Counted from the first letter of the stretch, positions 6,471 to 13,260 are shown. The stretch: 37,631 nt of DNA from JAGOPO01 sp038065515 (GCA_038065515.1 JBBTQV010000017.1:1-37631); one strand, 5' to 3'. Program-made: numbers and translations. The notes: generated from the letters alone by a model not told the origin.

Positions 6471-7904
6471 ATGGAGATACATCCAAAAGTCAGAGAAATA
6501 CTGAAGACGCTCGAAGGGGAAGGGCACAAAGCTTTTGTCGTGGGCGGGTGTGTTCGCGATGTTCTGATGGATCGGCACCCAACCGACTGGGATATTGCCA
6601 CCGATGCACTGCCGGAACGGATTCAGGAGCTGTTTCCGGACAACTTCTACGATAACGCATTCGGCACGGTCACCATTAAGACACGCGATGAAGACCCCAT
6701 CGTACGAACCGTGCAGGTGACGCCGTTTCGCATTGAGGGCCGCTACAGCGACAAACGCCATCCCGACACGGTGCAGTTTGCGACAACAATTGAAGAAGAT
6801 TTGTCGCGTCGCGATTTCACGGTGAACGCAATCGCGGTATCGCTGGACGGTACCGTCGTCGATCCGCACGGGGGACAGGCGGACATCGAACGCAGAACTA
6901 TCCGCGCAGTCGGCGACCCCGTAGCGCGCTTTGCGGAAGATGCCCTGCGCATGATGCGCGCCGTGCGGTTTGCAACCTCGCTGGATTTCTCCATCGATGA
7001 CGCTACACTCAAAGCAATCACGAGCAACGCGACATCACTCAAAGATATTTCCGCCGAGCGCGTCCGCGACGAACTGATCAAAATCATCGACACGCCTCGT
7101 GCGCTGGACGGAATCCAGCTCCTCGAAGATGTGGGCCTACTCCAATTCATCATTCCCGAACTGCGCGAGGGCCTGGGCGTCGAGCAAAATCTGCATCACA
7201 TCTACACCGTGTGGGAGCATAATCTGCGAACCATGAAATACGCGGCTGACAAATCGTACTCGTTCGCGGTGCGCATGGCGTGCCTTCTGCACGATGTGGG
7301 AAAGCCGCGCAGCAAACACGGCGAAGGAAAGCATTGCACTTTCTACGCGCACGACGCTATCGGCGCAACCATGACGAAGAAAATCATGGAACGCCTGAAA
7401 TTTCCTCACGATATTTCCCACAAAGTGGCCCTACTTGTGCGCTACCATATGTTCTACTACAGCGTCGGAGAGGTGACCGAATCATCGGTTCGGCGCCTCA
7501 TCGCCAATGTCGGACTGGAAAATATCGACGACCTCCTCCGTCTGCGGGAAGGGGACCGTATCGGTTCGGGTACGCCCAAGGCCGTGCCATACAAACTGCG
7601 TCACCTGAAATACATGATTGACAAAGTCAGCCATGACGCCATCTCGGTGAAAATGCTGGCGGTCAACGGCGCTGATATCATGGAAGCGCTCGCGACGCCG
7701 CCCGGTCCGAAAATCGGCCTCATCCTGAATTCATTGCTTGCCGAAGTGCTCGACGATCCGTCGCTCAACGAACGCGACCTGCTTTTGGAGCGCATCCGGA
7801 AGCTGGACAAGAAAACACCCGATGAACTGCAAAAATCGCTTGAACGCATCAATAAGGCGCTCGAACAGGAAGAGCAGGAGCGCATGAAGAAATATTATGT
7901 GTAA
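6471..7904 (+). CDS. cca: CCA-adding enzyme / tRNA nucleotidyltransferase (class II)
   Basis: This is a 477-residue enzyme that adds or repairs the 3' CCA of tRNAs from CTP and ATP. The head domain has the nucleotidyltransferase signature GGCVRD (25-30) with catalytic carboxylates in TDWDIAT (D39, D41), followed by RRDFTVNA (113-120) and the ERVRDEL block. An HD-type metal site is visible in CLLHDVGKPRSKH (H274, D275). The length fits bacterial CCA enzymes with an HD domain. Four of the six tRNA genes in this window do not encode CCA, so the activity is needed. The C-terminus is helical and charged. The ATG at 6471 is the first in frame and gives the usual family N-terminus. Confidence 0.93.
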   Translation: MEIHPKVREILKTLEGEGHKAFVVGGCVRDVLMDRHPTDWDIATDALPERIQELFPDNFYDNAFGTVTIKTRDEDPIVRTVQVTPFRIEGRYSDKRHPDTVQFATTIEEDLSRRDFTVNAIAVSLDGTVVDPHGGQADIERRTIRAVGDPVARFAEDALRMMRAVRFATSLDFSIDDATLKAITSNATSLKDISAERVRDELIKIIDTPRALDGIQLLEDVGLLQFIIPELREGLGVEQNLHHIYTVWEHNLRTMKYAADKSYSFAVRMACLLHDVGKPRSKHGEGKHCTFYAHDAIGATMTKKIMERLKFPHDISHKVALLVRYHMFYYSVGEVTESSVRRLIANVGLENIDDLLRLREGDRIGSGTPKAVPYKLRHLKYMIDKVSHDAISVKMLAVNGADIMEALATPPGPKIGLILNSLLAEVLDDPSLNERDLLLERIRKLDKKTPDELQKSLERINKALEQEEQERMKKYYV

Positions 7905-7981
7905 GTTGGCAAAAACGCCAGAATATGCTAGGGTTTTTTGGCGAATTCGGGCTGTAAGCAAAGCTTGCACCTCGGGCTTTC

Positions 7982-8013
7982 GGAACATATCAAAAGGAAT
8001 TTGATATGCTTCC
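7982..8013. repeat. strong hairpin just upstream of tRNA-Pro
   Basis: GGAA plus CATATCAAA (7982-7994) pairs with TTTGATATG and TTCC (8000-8008, 8010-8013), leaving one bulged C and an AGGAA loop. It has 13 pairs and no U-tract, so it is unlikely to be a simple terminator. It ends 6 bases before tRNA-Pro and may be a processing signal. A CGGGCTGTA copy of the tRNA 5' end occurs at 7948-7956. Confidence 0.6.
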
Positions 8014-8019
8014 TCATTA

Positions 8020-8090
8020 CGGGCTGTAGTATACCGGTAGTACGTATGATTCGGGTTCATAAAGACCGGGTTCGATTCCCGGCAGCCCGA
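8020..8090 (+). tRNA. tRNA-Pro (anticodon CGG)
   Basis: The acceptor is CGGGCTG/CAGCCCG, with C1-G72 as usual for bacterial tRNA-Pro. The D arm contains GTATACCGGTAGTAC, the anticodon arm is TATGA-TTCGGGT-TCATA (anticodon CGG), and the T arm is CCGGG-TTCGATT-CCCGG. The discriminator is A and CCG follows, so CCA is not encoded. Confidence 0.94.
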
Positions 8091-8098
8091 CCGATACT

Positions 8099-8124
8099 AA
8101 AACACCCCTCCTAGGGGGGGTTTT
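8099..8124. terminator. bidirectional terminator after tRNA-Pro
   Basis: AAAAC-A-CCCC, loop TCCTA, GGGG-GG-GTTTT forms a hairpin flanked by A and T runs. It serves tRNA-Pro on the plus strand and, by symmetry, the convergent sigma-factor operon ending at 8128. Confidence 0.7.
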
Positions 8125-8127
8125 AGT

Positions 8128-8742
8128 TTAGACTTCTAGGCCGATGACCGCCGATTCCTCCTGTTGCAGCTCGCGGTCCATCTGGCGGAGCTCTTTTTCT
8201 AGCTCGTCGTCGTCCTGCGGAGTATTATTCTTGTCGTGCTTTTCTTCCGACAATGTATTACCGTTGTTTTCGGATTTCTTGTCGTTGCGGTTGAGATTTT
8301 CCGGCTTCGGAGTTTCAATATCTTCATCTTCGACATTTTCAGCTTCGTTCTGTTCGTCGGCGGCCAGCACCTCATCAACGGCACCCACCTCTGCATTGAG
8401 CTGTCGTTCGATCTGTCGCAGCTCCACATCAAGTTGAGCGTCCTCGTTCAGCGCCATCGCCGATTCGATGCGGTCATTTACCTGAAGCCTGAAATCGTAG
8501 AGCGCATCGTTCGGGCCAGCCATACTCGCGGAAACGCCGGTGCCTCCAAGTGCCAGCAACACCGCCAGAGCGGAGGACACTAGCGCATGCCTGCGAACCC
8601 ATGAGAAAGCACCACTTCCGGCAACACAAGGGGGATTCGAAAGCGTGTACGCCAACAGCTTGTGGCGCATTACCACCTTTTCAGCGGCAGTCATGGCGAT
8701 TTCTCTGCCATGAAACATAAGTTGTTCGGGTTGTTCGGTCAT
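8128..8742 (-). CDS. single-pass membrane protein, putative regulator of the ECF sigma factor
   Basis: This 204-residue protein starts within the stop codon of the sigma-factor gene (ATGA overlap), the classic place for an anti-sigma factor. Residues 1-50 are cytoplasmic in prediction (MTEQPEQLMFHGREI...). One membrane helix follows (HALVSSALAVLLALGGTGVS), then GPNDALYDFRLQVNDRIESA, which resembles the DUF5667-type 'PGDxLYPxK' region seen in many CPR exported proteins. The tail is extremely acidic and repetitive, rich in E, D, N and K, and probably disordered. No ZAS zinc motif is visible, so the anti-sigma role rests on gene order and topology only. Confidence 0.65.
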   Translation of the reverse strand: MTEQPEQLMFHGREIAMTAAEKVVMRHKLLAYTLSNPPCVAGSGAFSWVRRHALVSSALAVLLALGGTGVSASMAGPNDALYDFRLQVNDRIESAMALNEDAQLDVELRQIERQLNAEVGAVDEVLAADEQNEAENVEDEDIETPKPENLNRNDKKSENNGNTLSEEKHDKNNTPQDDDELEKELRQMDRELQQEESAVIGLEV

Positions 8743-9236
8743 ATCTTCATTAATGCACGAAGCTTTTGCATACCGCGGGTAATGCGCACGGAAACGACAT
8801 TTTCACTCTCTCCGATAATCTCCGCAATCTCGCGGGGCATCAGAGCTTCAACATAGCGGAGCAGAACAACCTCCCGGTACGGCTCCTCCAGTGCGCCCGC
8901 GAGTCGAACCGCCTCTGCGGCCGATGCCGACACAAGGGGACTTGGGGTGCATTCGTCGGCGACATCGAATCCCGTCTCCTGCAATTCATCCAGCGACTGC
9001 GCAGACGGTCTGCGCGAGTGGTCGATGAGCGCATTGCGGGCTGTTTGATATAAGAACGGACGCATCTGCTGAACGCTTTTCCCCTGTATCAGGTACCGCC
9101 ACACGCGGGCGAAGGTGTCCTGGGTCAGGTCCCGCGCAAGCTCACGCCAACCGGTCTGCGCATAGCAGAACCGGAATATCGCATCCGAATGTTCGTCGAA
9201 CGCGGCTATAAACCGTTCTTCAAGGGTCTGCTTCAT
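8739..9236 (-). CDS. ECF-type RNA polymerase sigma factor
   Basis: This is a 165-residue sigma-70 family protein of the group IV (extracytoplasmic function) size. Region 2 is seen as DAIFRFCYAQTGWRELARDL plus TQDTFARVWRYL, and region 4 as EEPYREVVLLRYVEALMPRE plus IAEIIGESENVVSVRITRGM, the DNA-recognition helix-turn-helix. Regions 3 and 1 are missing, as expected for this group. It would redirect RNA polymerase to a small regulon. It overlaps the putative membrane regulator downstream and lies 42 bases after a secreted coiled-coil protein, suggesting a three-gene unit sensing an envelope signal. The regulon motif cannot be defined from one window. Confidence 0.9.
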   Translation of the reverse strand: MKQTLEERFIAAFDEHSDAIFRFCYAQTGWRELARDLTQDTFARVWRYLIQGKSVQQMRPFLYQTARNALIDHSRRPSAQSLDELQETGFDVADECTPSPLVSASAAEAVRLAGALEEPYREVVLLRYVEALMPREIAEIIGESENVVSVRITRGMQKLRALMKI

Positions 9237-9278
9237 AGTATATGACGCACGGTAGCGTCTTCTCTTTCATGAAGCAAA

Positions 9279-9899
9279 TTACGGAGTCGGAGTAGGGGTC
9301 ACTGACGGGGTCGGAGTGATGGACATGCCACGCGTTGAGACAATCACATCTATCAGCGCTTTGTGCGCCTCACGAATCTTGCCAACGACGCCTTTGTGCA
9401 GTTCGCGAGCCTTGGCAATGATGTCAGCGACCGGCTTTCCGTCGTCAACCATCTTCTTGAGCTCTGTAACCGCACTGTCGAACGCCGCCTGCGCACCATC
9501 GATCTTTGCCCGTGCGGCAACCAAATCGGCCTTCAGCTTGGTGACATCCCTTCCGGCTGCGGCGAGTCGGTCTAATCGCGCACCGATCTTGTCGGCCATC
9601 TTCTTCTCGCGGTTGATCAGCTTCTGAAGCCGTTCGCCGGTCTTTTTCCAGAACTTCACGAGACGGTTTTTGCGTTCAAGGTCGCGTTTCTCCTTGAGTT
9701 TAGCTTGAAGCTCTTGGCTCCGGGAGGCGATTTCCTGACGGGTATCTTTTCGAATCTCTTTCACTTCTTGGCGGAACTCACGGCGCAATCTGGGAGAACC
9801 AGAGGGCGAAGGGGACGGAGACTCATCCGCTAGGGCGGGTGCGGCCGTGGCAACCAGGAAGGTAGCCAGCGCGAGGGTTGATACGATGTGTTTGTTCAT
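9279..9899 (-). CDS. secreted coiled-coil protein
   Basis: This is 206 residues from MNKHIVSTLALATFLV, chosen because it starts the signal peptide cleanly (cleavage near APALA-DE). An ATG six codons upstream adds MCYTIP. After a short SPSPSPSGS spacer the protein is almost entirely basic and acidic helices (REFRQEVKEIRKDTRQE, LKEKRDLERKNRLVKFWKK), so a long coiled coil outside the membrane is likely. The C-terminus ends in a TPTPSVTPTPTP stretch. A TACACT -10 box at 9906-9911 leaves only 6 bases before the ATG, predicting a leaderless mRNA. It is the first gene of the sigma-factor unit; a role in envelope sensing is inference. Confidence 0.7.
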   Translation of the reverse strand: MNKHIVSTLALATFLVATAAPALADESPSPSPSGSPRLRREFRQEVKEIRKDTRQEIASRSQELQAKLKEKRDLERKNRLVKFWKKTGERLQKLINREKKMADKIGARLDRLAAAGRDVTKLKADLVAARAKIDGAQAAFDSAVTELKKMVDDGKPVADIIAKARELHKGVVGKIREAHKALIDVIVSTRGMSITPTPSVTPTPTP

Positions 9900-10002
9900 A
9901 GGAATAGTGTAGCACAATGACAGTACAGGTGGTATGACGATACTAACTCCAATCTCTTACAACACTAGCCAAATACGGCGTTTTATGCTATTTTTTCAAC
10001 TT

Positions 10003-10039
10003 GAGGGCTTTGCCCTCCGTAGTTTCAACGAAGGAGGGG
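10003..10039 (+). promoter_or_regulatory. two mutually exclusive hairpins before tRNA-Ala(CGC)
   Basis: GAGGGC-TTT-GCCCTC (10003-10017) forms one hairpin. CCCTCC (10013-10018) can instead pair with GGAGGG (10033-10038), which includes the first bases of the tRNA. The two share CCCTC and cannot form together. Upstream and downstream lie near-repeats TTCAACTTGAGGG and TTCAACGAAGGAGGG. The structures are seen; any role in tRNA processing is inference. Confidence 0.4.
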
Positions 10040-10110
10040 CCTGTAGTAAAGTGGCATTACACGGCATTCGCATTGCTGAGGCGGGAGTTCGATTCTCCCC
10101 AGGTCCACCA
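10037..10110 (+). tRNA. tRNA-Ala (anticodon CGC), CCA encoded
   Basis: The acceptor is GGGCCTG/CAGGTCC with G3-U70, identical to tRNA-Ala(GGC). The D arm is GTAAAGTGGCATTAC, the anticodon arm CGGCA-TTCGCAT-TGCTG (anticodon CGC), the T arm GGGAG-TTCGATT-CTCCC, the discriminator A, and CCA is encoded at 10108-10110. The sequence right after CCA is the second recombinase-tail repeat. Confidence 0.94.
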
Positions 10111-10287
10111 TTTCAGATTTGCCGAAGAAGTTGCCTCGGGGCTTCGTCCCTCGACATTGGTTTCCACCAAGAAATTCCAGGGGGTTTTGAATTCCGCCAA
10201 AAGAATCCCTGCCGAAAGTCGGCGGTTCGAGCCGATGTCCACAAGAAAATCTCTCGCGGATGAGAGATTTTAGGCTTGGTTGGCCTC
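10057..10287 (-). pseudogene. second serine-recombinase 3' remnant next to tRNA-Ala(CGC)
   Basis: The reverse strand reads RDFLVDIGSNRRLSAGILLA, then EFKTPWNFLVETNVEGRSPE and ATSSANLKWWTWGESNSRLS, and continues antisense through the tRNA to a stop at 10057. The middle matches the remnant at 5127-5648 residue for residue over most of its length. Here the frame is broken upstream by TAA at the codon that is GAA in the other copy (QAENLS becomes QA-stop-NLS). The similarity ends at GAGGCCAACC near 10287. It is a shorter and more decayed tail of the same recombinase family. Confidence 0.75.
10246..10271. repeat. perfect 10-bp hairpin, covarying with 5381-5416
   Basis: AAAATCTCTC (10246-10255) and GAGAGATTTT (10262-10271) enclose GCGGAT. 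The loop and arms match copy A when both are read on the plus strand, although the recombinase tails themselves run in opposite directions. The hairpin therefore appears inverted relative to the gene in one copy. Confidence 0.7.
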
Positions 10288-10356
10288 GACCGAGGCCGTC
10301 ATCTGGAGTTTTGGTCAAGCGTTGACAAGGAAGCTGTTAGGGCATAAGCTGACTCT

Positions 10357-10373
10357 GTAATACAAAGTAATAC
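10357..10373 (+). promoter_or_regulatory. tandem GTAATAC motif, possible antitoxin operator
   Basis: GTAATAC occurs at 10357-10363 and 10367-10373, exactly 10 bases (one helical turn) apart and 9 bases before the antitoxin start codon. Ribbon-helix-helix antitoxins usually bind such short tandem sites to repress their own operon. A TTGACA lies at 10322-10327, but a good -10 at 17 bases is not clear. Confidence 0.45.
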
Positions 10374-10381
10374 CATACTCC

Positions 10382-10588
10382 ATGCGGTGCGTTGTAAATA
10401 TCTCCCTGCCGTCGTCACTTTCTGCGGTAGTCAAAAAAGAAGTAAAGCGGGGTAAATACGCGAGCACAAGCGAGTACTTTCGAACACTCGTACGGAATCA
10501 GGAGCTTGCACGAGAACTTGAAAAGTCGAGCAAAGAGTTCGCGGCAGGAAAAGGCGGTGTTCTTCGATCTCTTCGCGATCTTCGATAG
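10382..10588 (+). CDS. ribbon-helix-helix antitoxin (ParD/CopG-like)
   Basis: This is a 68-residue protein starting MRCVVNISLPSSLSAVVKKE. The short strand VVNISLP followed by helices with YASTSEYFRTLVRNQE is the ParD/CopG ribbon-helix-helix pattern, in which the strand pairs in a dimer to bind DNA and the C-terminus (ELARELEKSSKEF) wraps the toxin. It lies 2 bases before the RelE/ParE-like toxin gene, giving the antitoxin-first order of type II systems. It probably represses its own operon through the tandem motif at 10357-10373. It sits between a recombinase remnant and the helicase gene, consistent with arrival on a mobile element. Confidence 0.82.
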   Translation: MRCVVNISLPSSLSAVVKKEVKRGKYASTSEYFRTLVRNQELARELEKSSKEFAAGKGGVLRSLRDLR

Positions 10589-10590
10589 CG

Positions 10591-10854
10591 ATGCCGCGCA
10601 TGAAGATCGTATATTCACCGACATTTCTGAAAAGCTATCGGAGGTTATCGCTCCAAGTGAAGCTCGCAGCGGAAAAGAAGGAGACGGTATTCCGCAAAAA
10701 CCCATTCGATAAAAGCTTAATGACCCATAAGTTACATGGGTATTTAAAAGAATATTTGTCTTTTTCAGTAAACAGAGATTACCGGATAATTTTTGAATTT
10801 GAGAGTAAGCAGATGGTACGATTTCACATGATAGGCAAACACGATATCTACTAG
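10591..10854 (+). CDS. RelE/ParE-superfamily toxin
   Basis: This 87-residue basic protein has the RelE/ParE fold pattern: MKIVYSPTFLKSYRRL at the start, a KNPFDKSLMTHKLHGYLKEY middle, SFSVNRDYRIIFEF core strands and the C-terminal HMIGKHDIY, where the histidine of GxHDxY-type endings is often catalytic in RelE/YafQ-like mRNA interferases. Whether it cuts mRNA on the ribosome or poisons gyrase (ParE) cannot be settled here; the HDIY ending favours the interferase branch. The antitoxin is directly upstream and the helicase starts 5 bases downstream, so the toxin operon is wedged tightly against pcrA. Confidence 0.82.
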   Translation: MPRMKIVYSPTFLKSYRRLSLQVKLAAEKKETVFRKNPFDKSLMTHKLHGYLKEYLSFSVNRDYRIIFEFESKQMVRFHMIGKHDIY

Positions 10855-10859
10855 TCAGC

Positions 10860-12827
10860 ATGAACCCTGTCCTTGAAGGCCTCAATGATAAACAGATCGA
10901 GGCCGTCACGACGACGGAAGGCCCGGTGCTGGTCATTTCGGGCCCCGGTTCGGGCAAGACGCGCGCGCTGACCCACCGTATCGCGTATCTGTTGAAATCG
11001 GGAATACCCGCCAACAGTATTCTTGCGGTAACTTTCACAAACAAGGCCGCCGCAGAAATCAAAGAGCGCGTACACAAACTGCTGGGCGCCAAAAGCGCAC
11101 ATCCCGCATTGGGAACCTTCCATTCCGTCGGCTTGCGCATTCTGCGCGTGCATAGTGAGAAGCTTGGCTACAGCAAGAACTTCACGATTTTGGATTCAAG
11201 CGACCAACAGGCGCTGATACGCCGGATTCTGGCGCAGTTTGAACTGGACCCAAAACGGTACACACCCGGTTCGATGCTCGGGAAAATTCAGAAACTCAAA
11301 ACGGAACTGACCTCCCCACAGAACTACGAAGGCACGAGTCACAACGAAAAAATCGTTGCGAAATTGTACCGCGCGTATCAGACACAACTGGAAGCGATGA
11401 ACTCGGTTGATTTCGGCGACCTCATCATGCTTCCCGTACGGCTGTTCCGAGAACATCCCGAAGTGCTCGCGCGATATCAGGATATGTGGCGGTACATATT
11501 GGTAGATGAATACCAAGACACGAGCCATGACCAGTACACGCTCATCGGCATGTTGGCGGCGCGCCACGGGAATCTGTTCTGTATCGGCGACGACGCGCAG
11601 TCTATCTACCAGTTCCGGCAGGCCGATATCCGCAATATTCTGAATTTCCAACGCGATTGGCCCAAGGGCAAAGTGATTCTGCTCGAGCAGAACTATCGCT
11701 CGACAAAAACGATTCTCGCCGCCGCACAAGCCGTCATTTCAAATAATAAAGCACAAATCGCCAAAGACCTGTGGACGCACAACGCATCGGGGGATGCCAT
11801 CACCGTCACCGAGACGGTCAGCGAGCGGCACGAAGCGCAGCATCTCATTGACACTCTGAAAAAACTCCAGTGCCAGCGCTACACGCTGTCTGACTGTGCG
11901 GTGCTGTACCGCACACACGCGCAAAGCCGCGCGCTGGAAGAACAGCTCGTTCGCGCCGGCGTACCATACCGCATCATCGGCGGCATCCGTTTCTATGAGC
12001 GGCGCGAAATCAAAGACCTGCTCGCATACGCGCGACTGGTGAACAACCCTGCCGATGTTGTCAGTCTCGGACGCATTGCCAATGTTCCCGCACGCGGCAT
12101 CGGGCCGGTCACTGTCGAACGCATTCTGGCTGTTGATGCTCCCGACCGCATCAGCGCCATCGGCGTGCTCTCGGAAGATTATCCGCCCACAAGCAGAACA
12201 GGAAAATCGCTTTCCGGCCTGCACGGATTGCTCGTGCGTCTGCAGCGCACCGCGGAGCAGAAAAAAACCAGCGAGGTTGTGCGCGCCATCATCAAGCTGA
12301 CAAACTACGAAGAATACCTGCGCACGCAAAAAACACCGGACGGCCCGGGCGCGGCCGAAGAACGCATCGAAAATGTGCGCGAACTGCTGACCGTCGCAAA
12401 GAAATACGACAGCATCGGCCCCGCCGGATTGGGACAATTCCTCGAAGAGGTCGCGCTCCTGCAGGATACCGACCAGCTCGCGGTGGGGGACCAGGCGGTC
12501 ACCCTGATGACGATACACGCCGCAAAGGGCTTGGAATTTCCCATCGTATTCATCTGCGGGATGGAGGAAGGATTGTTCCCGCACAGCCGCACCATCTGGG
12601 CACCGCACGAGTTGGAAGAGGAGCGCCGGCTGTGTTATGTAGCCATCACGCGGGCCAAAGAACGATTGTTTGTGAGTCTGGCCAAGTGGCGCAACATCTA
12701 CGGCTCCCGGCAGGCGAACATTCCGTCACGCTTTCTATCGGAAGTTCCTGATCATCTGCTGTCATGGCAGAGATTCGAACCCGAAGGATGGCTGGACCGC
12801 GAAGAACGCATCGACTATGACGACTGA
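10860..12827 (+). CDS. pcrA: UvrD/PcrA-like superfamily 1 DNA helicase
   Basis: This is a 655-residue ATP-dependent 3'-5' helicase of the UvrD/Rep/PcrA group, used in repair and removal of blocked replication or RecA filaments. Motif I is SGPGSGKTRA (GPGSGKT 28-34), motif Ia is AVTFTNKAAAEI, motif II is DEYQD (216-220), motif III is GDDAQSIYQFRQAD (243-256), motif IV is EQNYRS, motif V is MTIHAAKGLEF and motif VI is VAITRAKERLF. It is somewhat shorter than classical PcrA (about 720 residues), mainly in the C-terminal tail. It follows the toxin gene by 5 bases and precedes the inverted-repeat unit carrying the four-helix-bundle gene. Confidence 0.93.
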   Translation: MNPVLEGLNDKQIEAVTTTEGPVLVISGPGSGKTRALTHRIAYLLKSGIPANSILAVTFTNKAAAEIKERVHKLLGAKSAHPALGTFHSVGLRILRVHSEKLGYSKNFTILDSSDQQALIRRILAQFELDPKRYTPGSMLGKIQKLKTELTSPQNYEGTSHNEKIVAKLYRAYQTQLEAMNSVDFGDLIMLPVRLFREHPEVLARYQDMWRYILVDEYQDTSHDQYTLIGMLAARHGNLFCIGDDAQSIYQFRQADIRNILNFQRDWPKGKVILLEQNYRSTKTILAAAQAVISNNKAQIAKDLWTHNASGDAITVTETVSERHEAQHLIDTLKKLQCQRYTLSDCAVLYRTHAQSRALEEQLVRAGVPYRIIGGIRFYERREIKDLLAYARLVNNPADVVSLGRIANVPARGIGPVTVERILAVDAPDRISAIGVLSEDYPPTSRTGKSLSGLHGLLVRLQRTAEQKKTSEVVRAIIKLTNYEEYLRTQKTPDGPGAAEERIENVRELLTVAKKYDSIGPAGLGQFLEEVALLQDTDQLAVGDQAVTLMTIHAAKGLEFPIVFICGMEEGLFPHSRTIWAPHELEEERRLCYVAITRAKERLFVSLAKWRNIYGSRQANIPSRFLSEVPDHLLSWQRFEPEGWLDREERIDYDD

Positions 12828-12832
12828 ATCGT

Positions 12833-12859
12833 GAAACATGAAGCATTAAATATAAAACA
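12833..12859. repeat. inverted repeat flanking four-helix-bundle gene, left arm
   Basis: This 27-base arm starts gaaacatgaagcattaaa and pairs with 13234-13260 (23 of 27 identical to its reverse complement; two of the four differences are G-U wobbles on the plus strand). The A of the four-helix-bundle ATG is its last base. It begins 5 bases after the pcrA stop. Confidence 0.85.
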
Positions 12860-13224
12860 TGACTGAACAAGGCGCATTTCACTCTATTCTGCGAAAGAAG
12901 ATCGACCTATTTGTTCATGCAGTATATGCCGTATCGCGAACATTTCCCCGCGAAGAACTCTATGGTGTAACATCGCAATTTCGTCGGGCCGCGTTGTCGG
13001 TAGCGCTCAATTACATTGAAGGGTACGCACGCACAAAAAGACTGGTGCATGTACAATTCCTGGAAACCTCTTACGGATCACTCAAAGAAGCAGGATACCT
13101 CATCGAGTTTTGCAGTAAAGAGAATATAATCAGCTCCGAGAACTGCACCGCTCTGACGGAACAGGCAGACGAGATCGGAAAGATGCTTTGGGGTACCATT
13201 CAAGGACTGAAACAGCGCGCATAG
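12859..13224 (+). CDS. four-helix-bundle protein (23S rRNA IVS / S23 family)
   Basis: This is a 121-residue all-helical protein of the four-helix-bundle family, known from 23S rRNA intervening sequences and related to the Avd accessory protein of diversity-generating retroelements. Characteristic blocks are KIDLFVHAVYAVSRTFPREE, LYGVTSQFRRAALSVALNYI and EGYARTKRLVHVQFLETSYG, followed by SLKEAGYLIEF. Solo copies are abundant in CPR genomes and have no established function; a nucleic-acid-binding scaffold is the usual suggestion. Here there is no reverse transcriptase or variable repeat nearby. The gene lies exactly between two inverted repeats, so it looks like an inserted unit between pcrA and rsmA. 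No Shine-Dalgarno sequence is visible. Confidence 0.88.
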   Translation: MTEQGAFHSILRKKIDLFVHAVYAVSRTFPREELYGVTSQFRRAALSVALNYIEGYARTKRLVHVQFLETSYGSLKEAGYLIEFCSKENIISSENCTALTEQADEIGKMLWGTIQGLKQRA

Positions 13225-13233
13225 CCGGCCGCT

Positions 13234-13260
13234 TGTTTCATGTTTAATACTTCATGTTTT
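13234..13260. repeat. inverted repeat flanking four-helix-bundle gene, right arm
   Basis: The reverse complement of this arm begins aaaacatgaagtattaaa and matches the left arm at 12833-12859. The rsmA start codon (13254-13256) lies inside it, so the repeat supplies the first bases of rsmA. Confidence 0.85.

Noticed and set aside
11739..12608. A 289-residue minus-strand frame
   Set aside because: It is the shadow of the helicase gene on the other strand.
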